Source: Gonapodya sp. JEL0774 (lineage: Eukaryota > Monoblepharomycota > Monoblepharidomycetes > Monoblepharidales > Gonapodyaceae). Taken from it: 64,000 nucleotides of DNA. Location of the stretch: NCBI GenBank assembly GCA_027604505.1, contig JADIIX010000066.1, positions 56,948-120,947 of the forward strand, given 5' to 3'. The notes beneath the pieces were generated by a model, which saw only the letters and a list, made by a program, of their open reading frames with translations, did no database searches and was not told the DNA's origin. This document shows, piece by piece, positions 24,152 to 34,065 of the stretch. Made by a program: the position numbers and the translations under genes. Each line of letters opens with the position of its first letter. The first letter of the stretch is position 1.

Positions 24152-25266
24152 CTACTCCTTGACGTCCACGTCGCTCGATCCGATGAGGTTCTTCCGGCAG
24201 TGGGGGCAGACCTTTGCGCCGATTTTGACGTCCTGTGACCACGGGAACGTAATGTAAGAGGACAGAGTGATATCAGGATGAGCGTTCTTGTTGGACTGCC
24301 GGTAACACAAGAAGTAACCAGTTCCTCACCTCAAGACAGTCACTGCAAGGTGCTGTGGCAGCAGGCTTGGTGTAGAGGAGGCTCACCGCTTTGAAGAGGA
24401 AGAACATGATGGCGGATACGATCAGGAAGTAGACTGATTGTACACGGTCAAGGGCGTGGCACGAGTCAGGCAGTTATAACGAGATACACAAAAGCGAAAA
24501 CGAGTGGTCGCGAGAAACGCACTGATGTTGTTGAGGAAGTTACCCCCTGTGTGAGATTTGAGGTGTACGTGGGTCAGATTAATAGAACGAGGACAAACCA
24601 ATCTCACTAAATAATACGACTCACAATTCCAAGTTATCTATATGATTTGAAAAATGACAAACAAAAAAAACCCCCGAAAGTGTGTCACTTGCGTGACATG
24701 ACTCATCGCAACCGAACCTCGCCCTCCTCTCACCGCGCCGTCAGCTTTGGCTCTTGTCAAGCTTCCATAATTTCCACCATAGACAGTAGTAAAATTAGCA
24801 CCGGTACGGAGCACGACGAAAGAATCCGGAAGGGAAGAACCGCCGGCAGCGAGAGCAATGAAGGGCGTGACGATGTCGGTGACGAACGAGGTCACGACCG
24901 CGCTGAAGGCGGCACCTGTGGATAAAGAGTAGGGAATTGTGCAAGTTGGTCGAGTTGTGCGGACGTGTGTGGGGGAAAAAAAACAAAAATTCTCGGAGCT
25001 TGCTCGCATGGGGTCACGGATCTCCGTCGAGCTCTGAGATCCCTTCACAACGCTGTTCTTCTCCCTTCCAGTTCAATCGAATCTCTCAACTCACCCATAA
25101 TGACGGCTATGGCAAGATCGACGACATTTCCTCTCATTACAAACGCCTTGAAGTCGTTGACGAGGGACGACGCGCCAGCGAGCGCTTTCTTCCCCATGCC
25201 CTTTCCCTTTGCTCCGGGTTCTTCGAGTAGAATGGTGTGGTCACTGGCTCCAGCTTGGTTCGACAT
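24152..25266 (-). CDS. mscL: large-conductance mechanosensitive channel (MscL) with C-terminal zinc ribbon
   Basis: Homo-oligomeric tension-gated channel that releases solutes on osmotic downshock. Six exons (25095-25266, 24734-24915, 24625-24637, 24523-24546, 24330-24433, 24152-24232) sum to 191 aa. After a short Gly/Lys-rich lead comes [39 protein letters not shown], which is the MscL N-terminal helix plus the pore-lining TM1 with its small-residue packing face. A loop (GGNYGSLTRAKADGA) and NWGNFLNNI precede TM2 (IIYFLIVSAIMFFLFKAV). The C terminus replaces the bacterial helical bundle with CSDC...CPHC, a two-CxxC metal-binding ribbon. Exons of 13 and 24 nt are very small, but all phases fit. 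Localisation (plasma membrane, organelle) is not shown by the sequence. Confidence 0.93.
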
Positions 25267-26808
25267 TTTGCTCTGGAAGTGAAGTTTTACTTTGTTGGAA
25301 GACGGATCGTGACCCCTTTTCACTTGGTGAGTGGGTAATCTCCAGCGGAGGCGTCTCTGTGCCACAATTGCGGAGAAACCTGTTGCAGGAAACTGCACAT
25401 CATCATAATGCGCTTGCTCGGTACGCATGACTTGCGCCGATTTGAGCTCTATTCGCATTCTTCGGCATTTTTTATGTGCTTCCGGGCATCTCACTTTTCA
25501 AAACAGTTTCGTGTGACATGTGTACCAAAAGCAAAAACTGCAAACTCAAACACGAATAGCGAGTGCAAAACTGACCCCATTTCGTATCAAAGCCAAATCT
25601 AAAATCGCTTCAGTGCAAAATTGAGAGTTCTCCTGACTGAGGCGCACCAGCCGTTGGCCAGGTGTGGCTAGGTGCCCCGTGCTATCAAAGTAGTTCGAAG
25701 GATGTGCCCGAGAAGAAAAACATCACATTGTTCCGACTTCACAGGCTCAGATGTCGACATGAGTTGTGGTGTGCTCACTGACCGAGGCATCCTTAGTGGT
25801 AATGTGGTGGTGCTATCGTTTTGAGGTTAGAGATCTGCAGGATCACAGTTGCGCGTCGCCGGTAAACTCGGGTGTTGATTCCATGGCGTGGCTGTGAGTG
25901 AATGTGGAATACCCGTCAGCTGTTGAGGTGCTACAAATAGTGCATTGTCGGTGTGTGAACTTCAGTAAGGCATCGGGAGGAAGAGGCCTATTATCGAGTC
26001 ACCTTTGTGGAATCATTGACGTTGAAACTCACCAAGTGAGGGATTGGATGGTGTGAGTGCATAGTATAGTCAGGTGTTTCGATTGTATTCTCAGATGGAT
26101 TATTGCAAGGAGACTGTACCGGGGGGCGGGATGTGTTGTACGTCTTCATCTAAGGACCAAATTTTACGGACCCAGAATGCTCGATAATGCTCAACTGCCC
26201 ATACTACAATATATCTAAAGTGAGGTTTGAGACTCCTTCTCGCAAGTGAATTCACGTCCTGGTCATGAAAATGGATCAACTCTCGGCAATGGGTGCGTGT
26301 CACTTAATGATGAGTGCTCAAACCGTCTCTCACTGTCAACACCCATTAAACAAGCTCTTCATCACCTTTGCTACTTCATGTGATCTATCCCCGTTGTTGC
26401 ACCTCCTGCGTACCGCTCAATAGTGGTGAAACCCCCGCGTCACAGTGATCCCGCTGAACATTGTTGGTTCCGTTGCGCCACGAAAAAAAATTTTACAGTC
26501 TATACATGATGTCAGCGAATTTACGAAGCGAGCGGATGACAATTGCGATTGTGGTGCTAAGAATCGTGTGGGTTTCGGCCTTCCTTGAAGCAATAATACC
26601 AGATGCACAATAATTGTACACGAATTTACAGCTTTTCTCTTTTTTCGCCTTTGCCTTTGTTTGTTCCCTTTTTGCTTGGTCGTGGAAAATTGAAAACACC
26701 ACGTCATCCTTCATGTCGTTTGCACCGCGTGTGCATAAATACAAGGACCATTCTTCCCCAGCTTCCATCGCAAAACCTCTTTCTCGTACCAAAAACCCAA
26801 CCCTAAAA
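25267..26808. other. 1.5-kb divergent intergenic region
   Basis: Upstream of both MscL (-) and the articulin-like gene (+). No gene is supported. A CATAAATA element at about 26733, 75 bp before the ATG at 26809, is a plausible TATA-like site for the latter. Confidence 0.4.
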
Positions 26809-29001
26809 ATGGAAAAGATCAAGAACCTGTTCCACAAGAACGAAGAGAGGCACGAAGAGACCACCGTGCCCGTCCGTACTGGTGCCGGCAGCGCGCCCGG
26901 GCTCGGAACCACCGCGTCCTCCACGACAAGCGGTCCCACGTCCACGTCCGCCACCCAGCGCACCGGGCCCCTCGAGTCAAGCACCCACCCGACGACCACT
27001 CCAGGCGCTCCAAGAGGCACCTTGGATCCCGACGCAGCCGCGGCTCTCCACCCCGGCACAGGTACGGGTACGGGCACGGGCCCGGGTGTTCGTGAGGTGG
27101 AAGGTACACGTGTCACCACGGGGGAAGAGAGGCTCACCAGTGGTCAGGGAGCGCAAGACTTCACGACGCACAGGGGGGTCGGCGGTGGAGGAGTGCCGGT
27201 GTCAACGCACGAGGTCAGGGAGAGGGAGAGGGAGAGGGAGAGGGGTGCTACGACCGCGAGAGCCGCGGAAACGTCCGAGGAGATTGAGGTGGGTTTTTGT
27301 GGACGGGGGGGTTGGCGGACGAGAAGGCCACGTCATCACTTCGCTGCTCCCCCACACCACCACAACCTCCTTCCCCCCCACCCCCGCACTCCCCACTCCC
27401 CCTAGCGCCGTTACCGCCCCCCCGTCACCCACGAAACCATCAAACAAGTCGAAGTGGAAGACGTTCGGTGGGTTTGCATCGCATCGCGGGTCCCGTGCAC
27501 GCTGCCCAACCACTGACGTCATCCCTCGTCACATCCCCACGCCCCACCCAACTCACCCTGTTCCCCCGCCCCACCCCTCCGTCAGCCCCGTCGTCAACCG
27601 CGAGATCTTTCAGCCCCAGATCCAGCAGACCATCCAACCCGTGACCGACCGGTATGTTGTCCCGACCCCGCGACCCCACCGCGTGGAAGGGTTTCGGTTT
27701 CGGTTTCGGTTCGAGTCTGTCTGATCGGGCCGTTCCGTCTTTATTTTTTTTACACGCGTGCGATCTGGTTTGTCTGTGTGTTGTGTTTGTTCGGGCGTGT
27801 AAATTTTGTAGGCGGGTCGAAACTGAACGCGTCGAGAGGGTCGTGCAGCCTACCGAAGTGAGGGAGATCAAAGGGTCCACGAGGTGTGTACAAATCTTGA
27901 AAATCACGTTCCACACCGCTCTCCCCTCTGCTCACACCCGGATCGTACGCTCTTTGCTCACTCTCACTCTCCCTTCTTCCCCATCCACCCCGCCTCCGCC
28001 GCCCGCCTACAGACCCGAAGACGAAGCTCGGTACCGCCGACAAGCCGACTCCATCGCGGACTCGCGGAGGGAACTCGATGTGGAGAGGAGGACGGTGGTC
28101 AAGGAACCCATCGTCAGGGAAACCATCGTGCCCCAGGTCGTGGAGGAGGTGCAGCCCGTGATCGGTGAGTGGGGAGAGGGGTGGATGGAGACGGTGCGGG
28201 GGGAGGGTAAACTGTGGATGTGTGTGTATGCATTGGCTGATTGGCTTTTGTTTGGTTGTTGGTGTACTTTGCAATTGTGTAGAGAGAGAAGTGATCGTGC
28301 CGAGAAGAGTGGAGATCGAGCAGCCCGTCACCGAGAAGGTGTACGAAGCCCCACGAGGTATGTACGCGATATGGATTCGATCGAGGGCAACACTCCCTCT
28401 CCACGCATTGAAACGCTCATCCACCGTTTCGATTCTCATCGTGTCAATTGATTCTTCGACCTGCCCTCTAGTCGCAGAAGCCCGCTACGCCGCGCCAGTC
28501 TCCATGAGCGACCTCGGCGCCGGTGGAGTGCACCGAGAAGGTCCCCTCGGCCGCGCCGGCGACGCCATCGCTCGGACCGAGGTGAAGCACGAAGTGCGTA
28601 AAGATGAGAGGGAGATGAGAAGGGAGACGGGGCAAGGGGTTGTGGGGAAGGCACAAGGGGCGGTAGCGGAGGCGCAGATACGGCACGATGTGAGGAGGGA
28701 GGAGAGGGAGAGGGAAAAGGAGGGGCACACAGGGAAACCTGCAGGTACCGGTGTGGGATACACCTCGGGCATGGGCGGTGACGTGGCGCAGGAGCGAGAC
28801 ACATATGCCGGTGCCGGTGCTGGTGCAGGTGACGCGACCCGCCGGCAGGGGGCGGGCGCGTACCGTGGCGGTGATCAAAGGAGCGGTGCGTACCCTGGAG
28901 ACACGATCACGGCGAGTCAGGAGGGGTTGGGACCGGCGCCCGGTGTTACGGCCAAGACTCGGGAGCAGGCGCAGAGGGAGAGGGTGGTGAGGGAGGAGTG
29001 A
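26809..29001 (+). CDS. articulin/alveolin-like Val-Pro-Glu repeat protein
   Basis: Seven exons (26809-27288, 27406-27467, 27586-27651, 27812-27883, 28013-28164, 28283-28357, 28472-29001) sum to 478 aa. The N terminus is disordered (KNLFHKNEERHEE, Ser/Thr/Gly-rich, GTGTGTGTG and RERERERERG tracts). The centre, spread over short exons, consists of charged V/P/E/Q repeats: NREIFQPQIQQTIQPV, ERVERVVQPTEVREI, VVKEPIVRETIVPQVVEEV, REVIVPRRVEIEQPV, resembling articulin/alveolin cores and some fungal proteins annotated as allergen-like or stress-related. It includes YRRQADSIADSRRELDVERR. The C-terminal half is charged and low-complexity with two related segments (TEVKHEVRKDEREMRRE and IRHDVRREERERE). 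It has no signal peptide or membrane segment. It may be a cytoplasmic filament, cortical or stress protein. Confidence 0.75.
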
Positions 29002-29933
29002 GAAGAGGGAGGGGAGGGAAGAGGTCAAGGGGGAAAGGAAAATACGCTCAAGATCGCAAAACAGTAGTTTGATAGTTTTCGTTGCTCAAAGAACAACTTT
29101 TTGGATGAATAAGATGATGTTACACTCTTTTACTTGCAAAATGGTAGAGGCGACAATAGTATGTCGGAGAGGAAATCTGCGTTTCCAACAGGGAAGCTTC
29201 CGGTCAAAGTCATTTCAATCAAAATTTCATGTCCACAAAGCCTTGACAAACAAGGTTGTACCCCAGTTGAGTCATTTGACAGAGGGGACGGGGAAATCAC
29301 AAACCTGGTCAATACTGAAGTTGAGTCAGTGTGAGGGGCAGTGTTTTCAAATGGTGCCGGATGGGAGACAGGAACCCGCGGTATCGGGGTTTCAATCTGA
29401 GCAAGGTCCACGATTCTCAACTGTAGAATTTGCAGACGATGCGATTGGAAGAGCAGCTGCCCGCTCATAAAGGTGACCGGGAGTGAGTGGAACTCCTGCC
29501 GTTCCCATCACAAGGCGGATACAGTCATTGCTTCTTGCTTTGTCGCTTCCTGATTTAAATTCTCTAGCATTGTACGTAAAATTGGAAAGGCAGTCTTTTG
29601 TTTGTCTGTCCAGAGGTCCGGCATTAGCACATACACAGGTGCCTGTCTCCCGGGGGCCATGAAGCTCCTCGTTTCCGCACGATGCGATTCTAGCACACAA
29701 TTAAGCTTTGTTAGCGGAACGACAGAATTGGTCATTTTTATCGGAGATGCTCAGCTTGATGGAATAACAGATCGATATCAGAAATAGAGCTTTGGGTTTG
29801 GTTCGAGGGGTTACTTTGTCATGTCAGGATACGCCAAGACCCGGAAGTATAAAACCCGCCGCCAAACCCTTTGGCCGATTGCATCTGTGTGTTTCGTTTT
29901 TCACTCCACCTCACTTCAACCACGGTATTCGCA
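29002..29933. other. intergenic, no gene recognised
   Basis: No supported gene. The right end is the promoter of the Jen1-like gene. Confidence 0.45.
29848..29854 (+). promoter_or_regulatory. TATA box of the Jen1-like gene
   Basis: TATAAAA occurs 80 bp before the ATG at 29934, in a GC-richer setting. The match is good and the spacing plausible for a short 5' leader. Confidence 0.55.
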
Positions 29934-31971
29934 ATGTCTGCCGCTCGAGAGTCGACCGTCTCTCTCGCCAACGCCCAGAACGCTTTGAAACGTCTCGTCA
30001 CCGAGCCAATTCGAAAGCCCGAAAGCCCGCTGGTCCTTTTATCCAAACTCACCATCCGCCAGTGGCTCGTATTTCTGGCAGCCTTCGCTGGATGGGCTCT
30101 GGACGCGATGGATTACTTCCTTCTCACCCTTGCCGTGGCCGACATTTCGAAAGAGTTCAACACCACGGATAGCGCGGTCACAAGCGCTATTACACTAACA
30201 TTGCTCTTGCGTCCTGTGGGTGCTTTAATTTTCGGCTTAGCTGGAGGTGCGTTTTGGAGAAGTTTGTGGGGTTGTTGACAACTCTGTTAGTAATGACGTT
30301 TGTCACTGTCATCCAGATAAATGGGGTCGCCGCTATCCGCTAATGTTCAATGTGATTGTGCGTACAAAAATCGCCGTAGCACTTTCCAAGAAGTACTGTA
30401 TTCACGTTCGCGCTTCTCTTTGCCAGATGTACTCGGTACTTGAACTCGCCACTGGATTCGTTCCAAACTTTGCAACTTTCTTGGGAGTGCGAAGCTTGTT
30501 TGGGATTGGTGGGTTTTCGTGAGATTTTCGGGTTGATCTGCTCACAGAGGCTTCTTTTGTTAACCACAGCAATGGGTGGTGAATGGGGCCTGGGTGCATC
30601 ACTTGCGATGGAAGCAATTCCAGCCGAGTGTCGCGGTCTTTTTTCGGGTCTGTATATTCCCACAACCGGTCCCTCCTCATCTTCCCTTTTAATCTGACAT
30701 CGTCCTTCAGGCATACTGCAACAAGGATACGCCACTGGCAACCTCCTCTCCACGGGCATATTCTCACTCGTGTACATGTACTACCCAAACAACTGGCGGG
30801 TCTTGTTCTACGTTGGCTGCTTCCCAGCGGTACTAATCATCATCATCCGGTTTGCCGTACCGGAATCCGAGGCGTACCACAACCAGCAAAAGCGCCGTGA
30901 TGCAACACAATCAAACTTTTTGCGTGATCTTGGTGTTACAATGCGGCTTTATTGGCCCCGTGCGGTGAGCGTCTGCGCGTGTTTCCCAAGGTTTGGAGAA
31001 TCACACACAAACAATTCAACCACCTCTGCAACGTTCATATCAAGATTTATTGTATCTTCTTGATGTCGTTCTTTAATTTCTTCAGCCACGGATCCCAAGA
31101 TCTCTTCCCTACTTACATAACCAAACAGCTTGGGTGGGTAATTGATACGTTCTATGTCCACGAATCACCTGTTTTGACCAGAAGCAAACAGCTATTCTTC
31201 TTCAGACAAAGCCGCAACAGTTGCCATTAGCTCGACCGGAGCCATCATCGGTGGTACGATCGTCGGATATCTTGGCCAATACTTTGGCCGCCGGCGCGCC
31301 ATCATCTTTTGCGCGTTCTGTGCTGGTTGCGTGATCTACCCATGGGCGTATTCGTCGAGCAAGGCCGGTTGGTTGTGAACGTGGTTTAAATTGGCGTGAC
31401 ACACACCCCTCCTCAGATCGAGTACATTGCGCCTGCAGGAATCCAGACCGCCGGTTTCTTCATGCAGTTCCTTGTCCAAGGCGCCTGTGAGTAGCAGTCA
31501 CCACTTTCGAAATGCGTGCTCCCTCTCTGAACAATTCCGAATGCTACAACAGGGGGATGTGTTCCGTCTTATCTCACTGAGATTTCGCCACCAGCCATTC
31601 GGGCAACTTTCCCAGGACTGGTATATAACACGGGAAACATGATCTCCGCTGCGAGTGCCCAAATTGAAGCAACGATTGCTGACAACTACCCAACCAGTAC
31701 GTATGGTTGTTTCCTGTATAATTCCCTGCCGTTACTCACGGCTCCCTATCTGCAATCTTCAGAGGACTACAAAGGGGCCCCTGTCCCCAACTACGCGCTG
31801 ACGCAGGCGATTTTTATTGGTTGCACCGTCGTATGCTTGATCGTCACCATTGCCATCGGCGTCGAAGATCGAGACGCAAATTTGGTAACGGGTGAGCTTC
31901 AAGTAACGGTCATCGACGAGAACGAGAAGGCTTCGAAGGCGAAACTAATGGGAGATGATGACACTGTGTAA
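29934..31971 (+). CDS. Jen1-type monocarboxylate/proton symporter (MFS, SHS family)
   Basis: Plasma-membrane uptake of lactate, pyruvate or dicarboxylates with protons. Ten exons (29934-30246, 30317-30357, 30427-30508, 30570-30647, 30711-30964, 31045-31133, 31192-31367, 31439-31486, 31553-31696, 31763-31971) sum to 477 aa. Landmarks: RQWLVFLAAFAGWALDAMDY (TM1), LAGDKWGRRYPL (MFS loop 2-3), GIAMGGEWGLGASLAMEAIP, and NFFSHGSQDLFPT, which satisfies the Jen-family signature NxxSHxSQDxxxT, followed by GYFGRRRA-like loop residues and QGAWGCVPSYLTEISPP. The N-terminal tail resembles other Jen proteins in length. Two junctions needed the less obvious acceptors (31191 and 31438) to keep frame. Genes of this family are usually glucose-repressed. 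Confidence 0.93.
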
Positions 31972-32154
31972 ATTTGGTATTTGTGTATTTGGTTTTAGAG
32001 AGAGACATGCTTGTACCTTCCGTAAATGTGTAAATCTTTGCACAGTACGCAATAATGGCGCGATATGTAATAAGTACTTTGAGTTTCCTCCTCCCCATAT
32101 TCCTCCTTCAACCGTTGTCGAACTCGCGTTCGCTTCCATCTAATTTTGAGCAGA

Positions 32155-33451
32155 TCACACCTCCCCTTCAGGCTGAATCCTCCATTGTTCCTTCCCACCA
32201 CCAGCACTGCTTTTCAAAAATCCTGCAGCTCCTCCTACCCCACCGACCAGCCATCCAACAGTACCCTTGACACCCTCCACACCCCACCGTAATCCCCCGT
32301 TCACTCTCTCCACAGCCCAACTCGCCGCAGCTCGCGCCACCTCCACAGGCGTCATTTCGCCTCCCACATTGTCCCCGCCACCCGTAGTATCCCAGCCGCC
32401 GAGTGCCCAGGAGCTGCGCATGGAGAGCCACTTAGACTTCCCTTTCCGACTCTGCTTCCTTCGCTCCATCTCAGCTTGTGCATCCATTGCCGCGAAAACA
32501 AACAGTTTAAACTCGTTGTAGTCCAGTTCCTTGTTACCAGATACATCGAATTCGTCGAAAATACGGCGCACTGCTCGTCCCCCGAAGCCCAGCAGAGAAC
32601 CCAACGTGGAAAACTCGGCGTGCGAGACGGCCTTGGAACCGTCTTCGTCGAGAAGCTCGAAACAGGTTCGCCAGTGACGGTACATGAAGGTTTTCGCTTC
32701 GTTGTCCTGTGTGAAATTGTTGGGTGTGTTGTTGTCGCAGTGTTGAGATGATTATGACTATTCCGCGAACAACGAGGTGAGGTAAACTACTCACGTTGAC
32801 GGCAACAAGAATGCACATAAGAAGATAAAACTATGTGGTATTGGTGGATACCGATAGGCAGGGTTAGGCAAGACCACGGATGCATCGACAGGGTTGAGGC
32901 GAGGTGAGGTCATTCTCTGCACTGTGCAAATAACGGTGTGACATCCGCACTGCCCACTTACCTCGTCAAACTCTACGCTACCACTTCGGTCTAAATCAAA
33001 GACATCAAACACCCTTTCCACCTGACTTTGACTCAGATTTGTTGCGCTGCGCAGAAAACTCGCAAACTGGATGTCGTCCAAGCCACCCGTGCCACGACAG
33101 TCGAGGTAACGAAACAAGTGAAGTACGAGGTGCGCAGAGCGCGCTGTGAGTACACCTAGACAAGAGATAATTAACGGGGGAACATGCAAGAGTCAAGTTG
33201 GCCTTGCAATGCCAACAATCGCAAGACCAATAATCAATGTTGCAATAAATTATTCCTTCCCCAGTTCCGTGAGACTCTGTGCGATAATGTTCTCTCATAT
33301 TAGCCTCTTATTTCTTCGTTACTTGTTCATTCACCGCTTCCCAAGCCTCGAGAACGCGATGCATTTACTCCGCATCACAGACCACCCTCTTGTCCTCACC
33401 ATACTTTGGATCCAAGTGCAGCCGTTTAATAAATTGCCAGGTAACCTTCAT
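32155..33451 (-). CDS. EFCAB9-like EF-hand calcium sensor
   Basis: Four exons (33400-33451, 32962-33155, 32795-32830, 32155-32706) sum to 277 aa. The N terminus is WQFIKRLHLDPKYGVLTARS. Four EF-hand units follow: a degenerate one (YLDCRGTGGLDDIQF), a canonical one (DLDRSGSVEFDEF), an intermediate one (LLDEDGSKAVSHAEF) and a degenerate one (EFDVSGNKELDYNEFKLF). YLLMCILVAVNDNE and FMYRHWRTCFELLD between the pairs match the layout of EFCAB9, the pH-dependent calcium sensor of the CatSper channel in animal sperm flagella. The C-terminal 90 residues are a Gly/Ala/Val-rich tail absent from animal EFCAB9. Generic calmodulin-like identity is less likely because of the conserved inter-hand segments. 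The 36-nt exon encodes only FYLLMCILVAVN. Convergent with the Jen1-like gene, 183 bp apart. Confidence 0.82.
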
Positions 33452-33524
33452 GGCAGGTTGGTTGAGGTAAACGCGACAGTTGTGAGGTTGTGGGGATTGT
33501 ACGAGGCGCGGGCAAGGGAGAGGA

Positions 33525-34020
33525 TCAGGGGAGGAAGCACCGCAATGAACGGAATCTGCACTTTTCTTGATTTGCAGGAAAGATGAGAATTAATAAGAGC
33601 GGAGTGTGATCGGTGCGTGTGAAAGTTGGCATGCTTCGCCGATCGGGTTGCCCGGCCAGTATCGACAGGATCTCAGACATGGTCTTCAAGCTCCAATCCG
33701 GATGCGCTTCAAAGTATATGTATTGAATGGATTCAAAGGATTTCCCGGAATACGTATCACATAAAATATCCACTCTAGTATCTCATACACAAATGGTCAT
33801 AATAACTTCTGACAGGTGGAAGAAACAAGTAAAGTAGTGAATCGGAAGGTGCTTTGGGTGCCGTCATGCCATGGTATCGCTTCTTCTCATTCTCATAATA
33901 ATGGATGATGTCGTTTTGCAGATAGTTCCCAAACGTTGCCAAATCGCTCTTCTGAAGACTTTGATGTCCAAACGGAATGCTTAAAAGATCCAGGAAATCC
34001 AATGCGTGTATCCAGACACT
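33525..34020 (-). other. unassigned open stretches, possible gene fragment
   Basis: Two adjacent frames on the minus strand have non-repetitive, protein-like composition: one about 34013-33775 (FLDLLSIPFGHQSLQKSDLA, YLQNDIIHYYENEKKRYHG) and one 33773-33525 (YSGKSFESIQYIYFEAHPDW). Each ends in a stop, no convincing start or junction joins them, and no family is recognised. They could be a decayed gene or chance. Confidence 0.2.
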
Positions 34021-34065
34021 CTAGTAATCTTCCACCTCTCCCAATTCCACCCTGTGCCGAGGACC

